Shown piece by piece: positions 1-8,871 of a stretch of 64,000 bases of DNA. Where the stretch lies: contig NZ_JAOVZQ010000001.1 of the NCBI RefSeq assembly GCF_026619435.1, forward strand, positions 2,673,501-2,737,500, written 5' to 3'. This DNA comes from Hoeflea ulvae (GTDB taxonomy: Bacteria > Pseudomonadota > Alphaproteobacteria > Rhizobiales > Rhizobiaceae). The notes under the pieces were generated by a model. It searched no databases and was not told the DNA's origin. It was given only the letters and a program-made list of their open reading frames with translations. Each line of letters begins with the position of its first letter. Positions within the stretch are counted from its first letter, which is position 1. The translations under genes and the position numbers were made by a program.

Positions 1-82
1 CGTGCATCAGATCCTCGAAGGCACCAACGAAATCATGCGGGTGATCATATCCCGGGCCTTGCTGGCGGAGCGGACCGCATGA
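1..82 (+). CDS. acyl-CoA dehydrogenase, C-terminal end only
   Basis: Only the last 26 codons are in the window. The tail contains HQILEGTNEIMR, the signature near the end of acyl-CoA dehydrogenases (flavin-dependent alpha-beta oxidation of acyl-CoA thioesters). Its TGA at 80-82 overlaps the ATG of the next gene at 79-81, so the two are translationally coupled. Because the next two genes are the 3-hydroxyisobutyryl-CoA hydrolase and 3-hydroxyisobutyrate dehydrogenase of valine breakdown, isobutyryl-CoA dehydrogenase is the likely identity. That assignment rests on context. Confidence 0.85.
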   Translation, partial: VHQILEGTNEIMRVIISRALLAERTA

Positions 83-1101
83 GCATCCGTATCCGCAAGA
101 TCGGCCGCATCGGCCAGATCACGCTGCAGCGGCCCGAAGCGCTCAATGCCGTGAGCCACGAGATGGTGCTGGCGATCGAAGCAGCCCTTGATGGCTGGCG
201 CGATGATGACCGCGTGGCCTGCGTGCTGATCGATGCCGAAGGCCACAAGGCCTTCTCTGCCGGTGGCGATCTGCAATTCATGCATGAGACGGCCTCGAAA
301 GGTGATTTCGAGCCGGGCAGGCGCTTCTGGCGCGACGAATACCGGCTCAATGCCAAGATCGCGGCCTATCCCAAACCCTATATCGCGCTCTGCCAGGGCT
401 TTACCATGGGCGGCGGCGTCGGCGTCTCGCTGCATGGCTCGCATCGGGTGGTCGGCGAGAGTTCGAAGATCGCCATGCCCGAATGCGCGGTCGGGCTGGT
501 GCCCGATGTCGGCGGCACGCTGCTCTTGGCGCGCGCGCCCGGACATCTGGGCGAATATCTCGGCGTCACCGGCTACCGCATGAACGCGTCCGACGCGATT
601 TTGGCGGGCTTTGCCGACTATTTTGTCCCCGAGGCCGACTGGACGGGGCTGACGGAAACGCTGATCGAGACCGGAGACTGGTCTGCGGTGGCAGCTCTTG
701 CACGCGATCCTGAAGACGGTCCGCTGATGGCTGTCCGGACATTGATCGACACGCATTTTGGCGCGGAGAGCCTCAGTGACATTCTGGCCTCCCTGCCGAA
801 TGACGACTGGGGTGCCGCGACCGCCAAGGCCATTCGGACCGGCTCGCCGCTGTCGGCAAGCTGCACCATCGAGCTGGTGCGGCGCGCGCGTCAGAGCAAT
901 GAGATCCGGGCTGCGCTGCAACAGGAATACCGCTTCACCTCGCGCAGCGCCTCGGAAGGCGATTTCATCGAGGGCATCCGCGCCGCGATCATCGACAAGG
1001 ACCGGAACCCGCGCTGGCGCCATGCCAGTGTCGAGGACGTCACGCCCGAGACGGTGGCGGCCATGCTGTCGGAACCTCCGGGCGGCGATATTGAGTTTTG
1101 A
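79..1101 (+). CDS. 3-hydroxyisobutyryl-CoA hydrolase (crotonase superfamily)
   Basis: A 340-residue protein of the enoyl-CoA hydratase/isomerase fold. It shows the CoA-binding and oxyanion-hole segments FSAGGDLQFMHE (about residues 60-71) and GFTMGGGVGVSLHGSHRV (about 106-123), and the HIBCH-type block MPECAVGLVPDVGG (about 132-146), where the Glu and Asp positions are those used for thioester hydrolysis in this family. The length fits HIBCH better than ordinary enoyl-CoA hydratases of about 260 residues. In valine degradation it would release 3-hydroxyisobutyrate in the cytoplasm. The start overlaps the upstream dehydrogenase stop as ATGA. A hydratase/isomerase of another pathway is possible but less likely given mmsB downstream. 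Confidence 0.9.
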   Translation: MSIRIRKIGRIGQITLQRPEALNAVSHEMVLAIEAALDGWRDDDRVACVLIDAEGHKAFSAGGDLQFMHETASKGDFEPGRRFWRDEYRLNAKIAAYPKPYIALCQGFTMGGGVGVSLHGSHRVVGESSKIAMPECAVGLVPDVGGTLLLARAPGHLGEYLGVTGYRMNASDAILAGFADYFVPEADWTGLTETLIETGDWSAVAALARDPEDGPLMAVRTLIDTHFGAESLSDILASLPNDDWGAATAKAIRTGSPLSASCTIELVRRARQSNEIRAALQQEYRFTSRSASEGDFIEGIRAAIIDKDRNPRWRHASVEDVTPETVAAMLSEPPGGDIEF

Positions 1102-1203
1102 AAGCCGGGCGGTCGGGTGTCCGGGAGGCCGGAGAAGCGAGCGACAGCGAAGCTGATCCGGGTGGGGGTAGGGAGTTTCGGCGGATACTGAACCTGCTGT
1201 CGG

Positions 1204-1246
1204 CTCAGACCACGCCCAACCCCTTCCCGCAAGGGGAGGGGCTGAG
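1204..1246. repeat. inverted repeat in the HIBCH-mmsB gap
   Basis: An inner stem CCCCTT (1220-1225) pairs with AAGGGG (1231-1236), and outer CTCAG (1204-1208) pairs with CTGAG (1242-1246). GC-rich palindromes of this look are commonly dispersed between genes in rhizobial genomes. There is no U-tract, so I do not call it a terminator. Only one copy was noticed in the window. Confidence 0.4.
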
Positions 1247-1344
1247 AAGGTCGGGCTGCGGCCACTGTTTCGGCAGGCGGTTTTCTGGGGCCGCGACATC
1301 ACCCCAGCGCCGCATGGGGCTGGGCCAACCACGAGGAGGACGTC

Positions 1345-2214
1345 ATGAAAATCGGATTTATCGGACTGGGAAACATGGGCGCGCCGATGGCGGCGAACCT
1401 GATCAAGGCCGGGCATGAGGTGACAGGCTTCGATGTCGCCGGCGTCACCATTGAGGGCGCCGCCACAGCCAAATCAGCGGCAGAAGCCGCAACCGGCATG
1501 GATGCGGTGATCACCATGCTGCCCAATGGCGAGATCCTGCGCTCGGTCTATGCCGAAATCGTGCCGGCGGGCGCCGGGGGCTCGGTGTTCATCGATTGCT
1601 CGACGGTGGATGTCGACAGCGCTCGCGCAGCACATGAGCTCGCTTCCGCCAATGGTCTGCTGTCGGTTGATGCCCCGGTGTCGGGCGGCGTCGGCGGGGC
1701 GGCCGCGGGCACGCTGACCTTCATGGCCGGCGGCAGCGACGAGGCTTTTGCCCGGGCTGCACCCCTGTTCGAGATCATGGGCCAGAAGGCCGTGCATTGC
1801 GGGGCCGCGGGTGCAGGCCAATCGGCCAAGATCTGCAACAACATGCTGCTTGGCATTTCGATGATCGGCACCTGCGAGGCCTTTGCGCTGGCCGAGAAGC
1901 TGGGCTTGTCGGCACAGAGCCTGTTCGATGTGGTCTCGACCTCGTCCGGCTCCTGCTGGTCGGTCAACACCTATTGCCCGGTGCCCGGCGTCGGACCGCA
2001 GAGCCCGGCGGACAATGGTTACAAGCCGGGATTTGCAGCAGACCTGATGCTCAAGGATCTCAAACTGTCGCAACAGGCCGCAGGGAGTGTGTCTGCACAA
2101 ACGCCGATGGGCGCGCGGGCGACGGAAATCTATGCAGACTTCGTGGCAGGCGAGGGCAAGGGCATGGATTTTTCCGCTCTGCTGCCACTTCTGATGAGCA
2201 AGGACCGGGGCTGA
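1345..2214 (+). CDS. mmsB: 3-hydroxyisobutyrate dehydrogenase
   Basis: A 289-residue NAD-dependent beta-hydroxyacid dehydrogenase. The N-terminus has the dinucleotide motif IGFIGLGNMGAPMA (residues 3-16). DAPVSGGVGGAAAGTLTFM (about 111-129) is the family substrate-binding loop, and GAGQSAKICNNMLLG carries the catalytic Lys at 162. It oxidises 3-hydroxyisobutyrate to methylmalonate semialdehyde, the step after the hydrolase encoded upstream. The start is preceded by a GAGGA-type ribosome binding site. A 243-bp gap with a palindrome separates it from the hydrolase, so it may have its own promoter. Related tartronate-semialdehyde reductases share these motifs, but the valine neighbours favour mmsB. 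Confidence 0.9.
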   Translation: MKIGFIGLGNMGAPMAANLIKAGHEVTGFDVAGVTIEGAATAKSAAEAATGMDAVITMLPNGEILRSVYAEIVPAGAGGSVFIDCSTVDVDSARAAHELASANGLLSVDAPVSGGVGGAAAGTLTFMAGGSDEAFARAAPLFEIMGQKAVHCGAAGAGQSAKICNNMLLGISMIGTCEAFALAEKLGLSAQSLFDVVSTSSGSCWSVNTYCPVPGVGPQSPADNGYKPGFAADLMLKDLKLSQQAAGSVSAQTPMGARATEIYADFVAGEGKGMDFSALLPLLMSKDRG

Positions 2215-2314
2215 GGCGAGGCAATTCAGGCGGCCCGGGATGCGATCCGGCGGCTCGGATGCCTTCACTCCGGTTGCCGTTCCAATCCGTGCATCGCGGC
2301 AGCCATGCCTTGAT

Positions 2315-2330
2315 AGTTACATTTACAACT
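2315..2330. promoter_or_regulatory. candidate operator upstream of the homogentisate operon
   Basis: An imperfect palindrome, AGTTACATTTACAACT, lies 43 bp before the hmgA ATG. The outer four bases on each side (AGTT/AACT) pair perfectly, as expected for a dimeric winged-helix regulator. Homogentisate genes in other bacteria are controlled by MarR- or IclR-type repressors. No regulator gene is adjacent, so the link is an inference. Confidence 0.35.
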
Positions 2331-2372
2331 GATTTCATGCGGCGAGATTAAAACAGCAATTGGAGTGCTCCA

Positions 2373-3704
2373 ATGTCGCTTGCCTATATGCCGGGATTTG
2401 GAAACGACTTTGAAACCGAGAGCCTGCCGGGCGCGCTGCCGCAGGGTCAGAACTCACCGCAGCGCTGCGCTTACGGGCTCTATGCCGAGCAACTCTCCGG
2501 CTCGCCCTTTACCGCGCCGCGCGGCACCAATGAGCGCTCCTGGCTCTACCGGATCCGGCCCAGCGTGCGCCACACCACCGATTTCCGGGTGATTGACCGG
2601 CCGACCTGGAAATCGGCCCCGCATCACGTCTCCGATATCCTTTCGCTCGGCCAGCGGCGCTGGGACCCGACGCCCTACCCGGAAGGGCCGGTGCATTTTC
2701 TCGATTCGGTCCACACCATCACCACGGCCGGCGACGCCGTCGGGCAGGCGGGAATGGCCACCCATTTCTATGCGCTGACCGCCGACATGGAGGACGACTA
2801 TTTCTTCAATGCCGATGCCGAACTGATGATCGTGCCGCAGGAAGGCGCACTGTCGATTTTCACCGAGATGGGCATCATCGAGGTTGGCCCGCTGGAAATC
2901 GCCGTGCTGCCGCGCGGCATGATGTTCAAGGTGAAGCGGGCCGAAGGCGTCGAGCGGGCGCGCGGCTATGTCTGTGAAAACTACGGCGCCAAGTTCACCC
3001 TGCCGGAACGCGGCCCGATCGGCGCCAATTGCCTGGCCAATCCGCGCGACTTCAAGACCCCGGTCGCAGCGTTCGAGGACAAGGAGACCACCTGTCTGGT
3101 CCATATCAAATGGTGCGGCGCGTTTCATGTCACGGCCATCGGCCATTCGCCGCTCGACGTGGTGGCCTGGCACGGCAATTACGCGCCCTATAAATATGAC
3201 CTGCGGACATTCTCGCCGGTCGGCGCGATCATGTTCGACCATCCCGATCCGTCGATCTTCACGGTGCTGACATCGCCCTCGGGTGAGGCGGGAACCGCCA
3301 ATATCGATTTCGTCATCTTCCCGCCGCGCTGGCTGGTGGCCGAGCACTCGTTCCGCCCACCCTGGTACCACCGCAATATCATGAGCGAATTCATGGGCTT
3401 GATCCAGGGTCAGTATGACGCCAAGGAAGAGGGATTCCTGCCCGGCGGCATGAGCCTGCACAACATGATGATGCCGCACGGCCCCGATCACGATGCCTTT
3501 GAAAAAGCCTCGACGGTGGAGCTGAAACCGGTCAAACTGACCGACACGATGGCCTTCATGTTCGAAACCCGTTTCCCACAAATGGTGACCCGCTACGCCG
3601 CGGAGCTCGAAACCTTGCAGACCGGCTATGTCAATTGCTGGGAAGGCATCGAGCGGAAATTTGACGGCACGCCGGAAGCCGGTGGCTGGTCGGGGGCCAA
3701 GTGA
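2373..3704 (+). CDS. hmgA: homogentisate 1,2-dioxygenase
   Basis: A 443-residue cupin-fold, Fe(II)-dependent ring-cleaving enzyme that converts homogentisate to maleylacetoacetate. The iron ligands can be placed by the family pattern HRNIMSE (His333 and Glu339) and PHGPD (His369). The N-terminal [19 protein letters not shown] block and overall length match the family. It opens a tightly spaced operon running to 8277 that also carries the two later enzymes of the pathway. Neither 4-hydroxyphenylpyruvate dioxygenase nor a tyrosine aminotransferase is in the window, so the supplier of homogentisate is encoded elsewhere or is the FAD monooxygenase in this operon. Confidence 0.97.
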   Translation: MSLAYMPGFGNDFETESLPGALPQGQNSPQRCAYGLYAEQLSGSPFTAPRGTNERSWLYRIRPSVRHTTDFRVIDRPTWKSAPHHVSDILSLGQRRWDPTPYPEGPVHFLDSVHTITTAGDAVGQAGMATHFYALTADMEDDYFFNADAELMIVPQEGALSIFTEMGIIEVGPLEIAVLPRGMMFKVKRAEGVERARGYVCENYGAKFTLPERGPIGANCLANPRDFKTPVAAFEDKETTCLVHIKWCGAFHVTAIGHSPLDVVAWHGNYAPYKYDLRTFSPVGAIMFDHPDPSIFTVLTSPSGEAGTANIDFVIFPPRWLVAEHSFRPPWYHRNIMSEFMGLIQGQYDAKEEGFLPGGMSLHNMMMPHGPDHDAFEKASTVELKPVKLTDTMAFMFETRFPQMVTRYAAELETLQTGYVNCWEGIERKFDGTPEAGGWSGAK

Positions 3705-3804
3705 GCCATCCTCAGGTCATGACAGGCTGCAATCGTCCGCTCAAAACGGGCAGGGATCGGCCGGACTTGCCCCTGCCACGCACCAAACCACAAAGGAAAA
3801 CCGC

Positions 3805-4815
3805 ATGAAACTTGCCACACTCCGTGATGGAAGCCGTGATGGCCGTCTGGTCGTCGTCTCGCGCGATCTGACCCGCGCCTCCGGCGTGCCGCACATTGCG
3901 CGCACGCTTCAGGCAGCACTTGATGACTGGAAACATGTCGCGCCGCGGCTTCAGGATGTGGCCGATATGCTGGAAACCGGGGCGGAGCCGACCGAGCGGT
4001 TCCATGAGCGGGACGCGCTGTCGCCCCTGCCGCGGGCCTATCAGTGGGCGGACGGCTCGGCCTATGTCAATCACGTCGAACTGGTGCGCAAGGCGCGTGG
4101 CGCCGAAATGCCGGAAAGTTTCTGGGAGATCCCGCTGATGTATCAGGGCGGTTCCGACACCTTCCTGGCGCCGCGCGGGCCGATCCGGATGGCGGACGAG
4201 GCCTGGGGCATCGATTGCGAGGGCGAAGTGGCCGTCATCGTCGGCGACGTGCCGATGGGCGCCGACATCGATACCTGCCGCGAAGCGATCGAACTGGTAA
4301 TGCTGGTCAATGATGTGAGCCTGCGCGGCTTGATCCCGGCGGAACTGGCCAAGGGGTTCGGTTTCTTCCAGTCCAAGCCATCCACGGCATTCTCGCCAGT
4401 GGCGGTGACACCCGAGGACCTGGGCGAAGCCTGGGATGGCGGCAAGCTGCATCTGACCCTTGATGTCGACCTCAATGGCGAAGCCTTCGGGCGCGCCAAT
4501 GCCGGTGTCGACATGACCTTCGATTTCCCGCAACTGATCGCGCATGCGGCAAAGACCCGGGCGCTCTGCGCCGGTACCATCATCGGCTCGGGCACAGTGT
4601 CCAACAAGGGGCCGGATGGGGATCCGGGCAAGCCGGTGGGCGAAGGTGGCGCGGGCTATTCCTGCATCGCCGAGATCCGCACGATCGAGACCATTGCCTC
4701 GGGCAAACCAGTCACCCCCTTCATGAAATTTGGCGATACCGTTCGCATCGACATGAAGAATGCCGATGGCCATTCGATCTTTGGCGCCATCGAGCAAACC
4801 GTTGAAAAATATTAG
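3805..4815 (+). CDS. fumarylacetoacetate hydrolase family protein (fumarylacetoacetase)
   Basis: A 336-residue protein, using the ATG at 3805 with AAAGGAAAA just upstream. An in-frame extension would run back into hmgA and is composed of atypical residues, so it was rejected. FAH-family features are DCEGEVAVIVGDVP (metal-binding Glu region), LVNDVSLRGLIPAE, GFGFFQSKPSTAFSP and GTIIGSGTVSNK. In this operon it would hydrolyse fumarylacetoacetate to fumarate and acetoacetate as the last step of homogentisate breakdown. It is the shorter bacterial form rather than the roughly 420-residue animal form. The position between hmgA and maiA makes the substrate assignment fairly secure. Confidence 0.88.
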   Translation: MKLATLRDGSRDGRLVVVSRDLTRASGVPHIARTLQAALDDWKHVAPRLQDVADMLETGAEPTERFHERDALSPLPRAYQWADGSAYVNHVELVRKARGAEMPESFWEIPLMYQGGSDTFLAPRGPIRMADEAWGIDCEGEVAVIVGDVPMGADIDTCREAIELVMLVNDVSLRGLIPAELAKGFGFFQSKPSTAFSPVAVTPEDLGEAWDGGKLHLTLDVDLNGEAFGRANAGVDMTFDFPQLIAHAAKTRALCAGTIIGSGTVSNKGPDGDPGKPVGEGGAGYSCIAEIRTIETIASGKPVTPFMKFGDTVRIDMKNADGHSIFGAIEQTVEKY

Positions 4816-4824
4816 GAACCACTG

Positions 4825-5775
4825 ATGAGCAAGAAATTCGCATCCGCCGGCGACATGGCGGAAAAACAGATCTCGTTCACCGAGATCGGGCGTGACCTGT
4901 GGGCATTCACCGCCGAGGGCGACCCCAATTCCGGCGTCATCATCGGCGATGACAGCGTCATGGTGATCGAGGCGCAGGCAACACCGCGGTTGGCAAACAA
5001 GGTGATCGAAAAGATCCGCTCGGTCACCGACAAGCCGATCACCCATCTGGTGCTGACCCATTACCACGCGGTCCGGGTGCTGGGCGCGTCTGCCTACAAG
5101 GCGCCCACGGTGATCATGGGCGATGTCGCCGCCGCCATGGTTGCCGAGCGCGGACAGGAAGACTGGGACAGCGAATTCCAGCGCTTCCCGCGGCTGTTTC
5201 AGGGCCATGAAAGCATTCCCGGCCTGACCTGGCCGACCACCACGTTCTCCGAACGCATGACCGTCTATCTCGGCAAGCGCCGGGTTGACCTGATGCATCT
5301 GGGCCGCGCCCACACCGCCGGCGACATCGTTGCCTGGGTGCCAGACGAAGAAGTCATGTTCACCGGCGATATCGTCGAATATCACTCGGCCTGCTATTGC
5401 GGCGACGGCCACTATGAGGACTGGGGCGATACGCTGGATCTGATCCAGGCGCATGAACCGCAGGCGATCGGTCCGGGCCGCGGCGATGCGCTGATTGGAC
5501 GGGACATGGTGGAAGCGGCCATCGACAGCACCCGCGATTTCGTTGACTCGACCTACCGGCCGGTGGCCAAGGTGGTGGCCCGTGGCGGCACGCTGAAGGA
5601 AGCCTGGGATGCGGTGCGCGCCGCCTGCGACGACAAGTTCAAGGATTACGCGATCTATGAACATTGCCTGCCGTTCAATGTCGCCCGCGCCTATGACGAG
5701 GCCCGCGGCATCGACACGCCACGGATCTGGACGGCCGAACGCGACGCCGAAATGTGGGCACAGCTGCAAGGCTGA
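4825..5775 (+). CDS. MBL-fold protein of the homogentisate operon
   Basis: A 316-residue metallo-beta-lactamase-fold protein starting 9 bp after the fumarylacetoacetase stop. The usual HxHxDH zinc motif reads His79-Tyr-His81-Ala-Val-Arg84, so the Asp and the third His are replaced. The downstream block GRAHTAGDIVAW (His163, Asp167) is kept, and a Cys/His-rich YHSACYCGDGHYEDW follows. The order of neighbours suggests a role accessory to aromatic catabolism, perhaps hydrolysis of a side product, but no substrate can be read from the sequence. The altered motif could mean one metal ion, a different metal set, or a non-enzymatic role. Confidence 0.75.
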   Translation: MSKKFASAGDMAEKQISFTEIGRDLWAFTAEGDPNSGVIIGDDSVMVIEAQATPRLANKVIEKIRSVTDKPITHLVLTHYHAVRVLGASAYKAPTVIMGDVAAAMVAERGQEDWDSEFQRFPRLFQGHESIPGLTWPTTTFSERMTVYLGKRRVDLMHLGRAHTAGDIVAWVPDEEVMFTGDIVEYHSACYCGDGHYEDWGDTLDLIQAHEPQAIGPGRGDALIGRDMVEAAIDSTRDFVDSTYRPVAKVVARGGTLKEAWDAVRAACDDKFKDYAIYEHCLPFNVARAYDEARGIDTPRIWTAERDAEMWAQLQG

Positions 5776-5825
5776 GTGCATATCGGGGGCGGTTGTTGCC
5801 GCCCCTCTGAAGCCCGGGAGGGGTG

Positions 5826-7433
5826 ATGAGCAAGGTTTTTGAGGTTCCGCTGTATCCCTATCGGCGGTCAGCCGATCAGGATGCCGCGACACCTGTCCGT
5901 CATCCGGTGGTGGTGGTCGGCGCCGGGCCTGTGGGGCTGGCGCTGGCGATCGATCTGGCGCTGCAGGATGTGCCGGTCGTGGTGCTCGACGAGAATGACA
6001 AGGTCAGCTGGGGCTCGCGGGCGATCTGCTTTGCCAAGCGGCCGCTCGAGATCCTCGACCGGCTCGGCTGCGGCGACCCGATGGTCGACAAGGGCGTGGT
6101 CTGGAATCTCGGCAAGGTCTATTTTGACGAACGTCAGGTGTTCGGCTTCAACCTGCTGCCCGAGCAGGGCCACAAGCGGCCGGCCTTCATCAATCTGCAG
6201 CAATATTACCTGGAGCAGTTCCTGGTCGAGCGGGTCCGGCAATTGCAGGCCGAGGGCAAGCCGGTCGAGCTGCGCGGCGGCAACAAGGTGCTCGATGTCA
6301 AGCAGGACGCGGCCGGCGCGGAACTGACCGTCGGCACGCCGGAGGGTCCGTACCAGCTTGAGGCCGACTGGGTGGTCGCCTGCGATGGTGCGGCGTCGCC
6401 GATCCGCACCCTGCTGGGACTGGATTTCACCGGCCGGGTGTTCGAGGACAATTTTCTGATCGCCGATGTGGTGATGGAAGCCAAATTTCCGACGGAGAGG
6501 TGGTTCTGGTTCGATCCGCCGTTCAACCGCGGCCAGTCGGCGCTGTTGCACAAGCAGCCCGACAATGTCTGGCGCATCGACTTCCAGCTTGGCTGGGACA
6601 TTGACCGCGACGCGGAACTCAAGCCGGAAAACATTGACCGGCGCCTGAGGGCGATGCTCGGCGACGAGATCAGCTACGAGCTGGAATGGAGTTCGATCTA
6701 CACCTTCCAGTGCCGCCGCATGGACCGGTTCCGCGAGGGCCGGGTGGTGTTTGCCGGCGACTCTGCGCATCAGGTGTCGCCATTTGGCGCCCGCGGCGCC
6801 AATTCCGGCCTGCAGGACACCGACAATCTGGCCTGGAAACTCAAGCTGATCCTTGACGGTAAGTCACCAGTTACATTTATCGACAGCTATGATCTCGAAC
6901 GTGTCCATGGTGCGGACGAGAACATTCTCAATTCCTCGCGCTCGACCGATTTCATAACGCCGAAATCGGAGATCAGCCGGATCTTTCGCGATGCGGTGCT
7001 GGATCTCTCCGAGCGCTATGAGGCGACACGGCCAATGGTCAATTCGGGGCGATTGTCGGTGCCTTGCACCTATGATGGCTCGCCGCTTAACGGCCCGGAT
7101 TGTGACCGGATGCCTCAGCGCACCCGTCCGGGCTCGCCGATGGTGGATGCACCGGTCCCGGGCGGCTGGCTGCTCGATCAACTGGGAAGCCGGTTTTATC
7201 TGCTGACCATCGATCAGGATGCGCCGGACAGGATCAAGGTCGAAGGTGTGACGGCGAAGCGGCTGGCGCTGTCGCTTGTCGATGATGCCGATAGCTATCT
7301 CGCACAACGTTATCTCGGCGAAGCCGGTTCTGCGGTCTATCTGGTGCGGCCGGACCAGCATGTGGCCGCGCGCTGGGACCATTTTGACGAGACGGCTGTG
7401 AAAATGGCGCTGCTCACAGCGATCGGGAGATAA
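5826..7433 (+). CDS. FAD-dependent aromatic monooxygenase (MhpA/PheA-like)
   Basis: A 535-residue class A flavoprotein hydroxylase. It has the N-terminal GxGxxG of the FAD site in VVVGAGPVGLALAIDLAL (about residues 28-45), the DG motif in ACDGAASPIRTLLG, and the GD motif in VVFAGDSAHQVSPFGARGAN (about 307-326). A C-terminal thioredoxin-like domain follows. A GTG at 5823 is also in frame, but ATG 5826 sits better behind GGGAGGGG. In the homogentisate operon it could hydroxylate a phenolic acid towards homogentisate, for example 3- or 4-hydroxyphenylacetate. This is an inference, and 3-(3-hydroxyphenyl)propionate-type substrates are equally compatible with the fold. Confidence 0.85.
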   Translation: MSKVFEVPLYPYRRSADQDAATPVRHPVVVVGAGPVGLALAIDLALQDVPVVVLDENDKVSWGSRAICFAKRPLEILDRLGCGDPMVDKGVVWNLGKVYFDERQVFGFNLLPEQGHKRPAFINLQQYYLEQFLVERVRQLQAEGKPVELRGGNKVLDVKQDAAGAELTVGTPEGPYQLEADWVVACDGAASPIRTLLGLDFTGRVFEDNFLIADVVMEAKFPTERWFWFDPPFNRGQSALLHKQPDNVWRIDFQLGWDIDRDAELKPENIDRRLRAMLGDEISYELEWSSIYTFQCRRMDRFREGRVVFAGDSAHQVSPFGARGANSGLQDTDNLAWKLKLILDGKSPVTFIDSYDLERVHGADENILNSSRSTDFITPKSEISRIFRDAVLDLSERYEATRPMVNSGRLSVPCTYDGSPLNGPDCDRMPQRTRPGSPMVDAPVPGGWLLDQLGSRFYLLTIDQDAPDRIKVEGVTAKRLALSLVDDADSYLAQRYLGEAGSAVYLVRPDQHVAARWDHFDETAVKMALLTAIGR

Positions 7434-7436
7434 TCC

Positions 7437-7631
7437 ATGGCAGAGCTGAATACCAAGGCCAATATCCAGGCGCCGGATGATTTCTATGCCGAATTGCTGG
7501 CAACCCATGAGGGTCTCAGCAAGGCCGAAAGCGATGCGCTCAATGCGCGGCTGGTTCTCTTGCTGGCCAATCACATCGGCGACCGCGAAGTGCTGTCGCA
7601 GGCCCTGCGCGCCGCCGCACTGAAAGAATAA
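7437..7631 (+). CDS. DUF2783-type small protein
   Basis: A 64-residue soluble, mostly helical protein whose ATG lies 3 bp after the monooxygenase stop. The sequence (APDDFYAELLATHEGLS, followed by a helix ending ANHIGDREVL) resembles the DUF2783 family as I remember it. That family is typically encoded beside FAD monooxygenases in homogentisate clusters. There is no signal peptide, metal motif or recognisable catalytic residue. A partner or stability factor for the monooxygenase is a reasonable guess from the tight coupling, but no function is established from sequence. Confidence 0.75.
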   Translation: MAELNTKANIQAPDDFYAELLATHEGLSKAESDALNARLVLLLANHIGDREVLSQALRAAALKE

Positions 7632-7641
7632 GGACGATCTG

Positions 7642-8277
7642 ATGGACAAGCCGGTGCTCTATGACTATTGGCGCTCGTCGGCGAGCTACCGGGTGCGGAT
7701 CGCGCTCAATCTGGCGGGCATCGACTACACTCAGGTCGTCGTCAATCTGCTCAAGGGCGAGCACAAGGCCGCTGACAATCTCGAACGCAACCCGCAAGGG
7801 CTGGTGCCGACGCTGGAGATTGACGGCTTGATGCTGACCCAGTCGCTGGCGATCATCGAATATCTGGTGGAGACCCGCGGCGTGTCACTGTTGCCGGACG
7901 ACTCTGCCGGCCGGGCCCGGGTGAGGGCGCTGGCGCATGCCATCGCCATGGATATCCACCCGGTCTGCAATCTGTCGGTGGTCGGGCACGTACTTGAGCT
8001 GGCCGGCGGCGATGACGCCATGCGGGTAGTCTGGATGCAAAAATTCATCAGCCAGGGACTGGCCGCCTTCGAGGCGCTGCTCGACCATCCGGCAACGGGG
8101 TATTTCTGCCATGGTGATGCGCCGGGGCTTGCCGATATTTGCCTGATTCCGCAGATCTACAATGCCGAGCGCTGGGGCGCGGATCTCTCTGCGTTCAAAC
8201 GCATTCAGGCAATTCGAGCGGCCTGCGATCAGGTGCCCGGCTTTGCCCGCGCGCATCCGGACAACAACAATTATTGA
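7642..8277 (+). CDS. maiA: maleylacetoacetate isomerase (zeta-class GST)
   Basis: A 211-residue glutathione-S-transferase-fold protein. YDYWRSSASYRVRIALNLAG (about residues 6-25) contains the zeta-class SSxxSxRVR signature with the catalytic serine. PQGLVPTLEIDG holds the cis-Pro, and TQSLAIIEYL the glutathione-binding Gln-Ser. The C-terminal helical domain ends FARAHPDNNNY. It isomerises maleylacetoacetate to fumarylacetoacetate, bridging the hmgA and fumarylacetoacetase steps. It is the last gene of the operon; the next gene converges from the other strand 6 bp away. Confidence 0.93.
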   Translation: MDKPVLYDYWRSSASYRVRIALNLAGIDYTQVVVNLLKGEHKAADNLERNPQGLVPTLEIDGLMLTQSLAIIEYLVETRGVSLLPDDSAGRARVRALAHAIAMDIHPVCNLSVVGHVLELAGGDDAMRVVWMQKFISQGLAAFEALLDHPATGYFCHGDAPGLADICLIPQIYNAERWGADLSAFKRIQAIRAACDQVPGFARAHPDNNNY

Positions 8278-8283
8278 TCGGTT

Positions 8284-8871
8284 TCAGATCTTTGCGAGCC
8301 GTTTTTCAACTGACGCGAGATAGCGCGCGCGGCTCTCCGGCGTGGATTTGTCCATCATGTAATGCGCCATGAACAGCCGCCGGCAGTGTTTGCCGCACAG
8401 CGCGCGCATGCCGCGCAGGATCGTGCGTTTGCCGGGATGGCCGACCACATAGGACCACCAGCGCGGCGCGCCGCAGGTGGTGATCACGCCGAGCAGGTTG
8501 ATATGCGTCATCAGCGGCTCGATCGGGCCGGGCCCGTCAGGAATGCGGAAGGTGAGATCCGGCGTCCAGACCCGGTCGAGCCAGCCCTTGAGCATGGCCG
8601 GCAATCCGTACCACCAGGTTGGATAGACAAACAGCAGTCCTTCCGCCGCCTGCAACCGTTCGGCGTGATCGGGGAACGGATGGTCGGCGAGCTTCATTTC
8701 GTTGTAATGGCGTCGTTCGTCCGCCGCCATCACCGGGTCAAAGCCTTCGGCATAGAGGTCGAGCAGATCCACTTCGTGGCCGGCCTTTTCTAGAGTGCTG
8801 ACCGCCGCGTCACGAATTGCCGCGCAAAAACTTTCGGGCACCGGGTGGCAATAGATCAGAAGAATGCGCAT
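8284..8871 (-). CDS. NAD(P)H-dependent quinone oxidoreductase, flavodoxin fold (copy 1)
   Basis: A 195-residue protein starting at MRILLIYCHPVPESFCAAI, the typical first beta strand and FMN loop of NQO/MdaB-like enzymes. FVYPTWWYGLPAMLKGWLDRV is the family hallmark for FMN binding and the dimer interface. It would reduce quinones or nitro compounds with NAD(P)H in the cytoplasm. The start at 8871 overlaps the stop of the upstream gene as ATGA. A longer in-frame reading exists but runs through the upstream gene in a wrong frame. It is a clear paralogue of that gene (same GHEVD.LDLY.EGFDPVM block). Confidence 0.85.
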   Translation of the reverse strand: MRILLIYCHPVPESFCAAIRDAAVSTLEKAGHEVDLLDLYAEGFDPVMAADERRHYNEMKLADHPFPDHAERLQAAEGLLFVYPTWWYGLPAMLKGWLDRVWTPDLTFRIPDGPGPIEPLMTHINLLGVITTCGAPRWWSYVVGHPGKRTILRGMRALCGKHCRRLFMAHYMMDKSTPESRARYLASVEKRLAKI

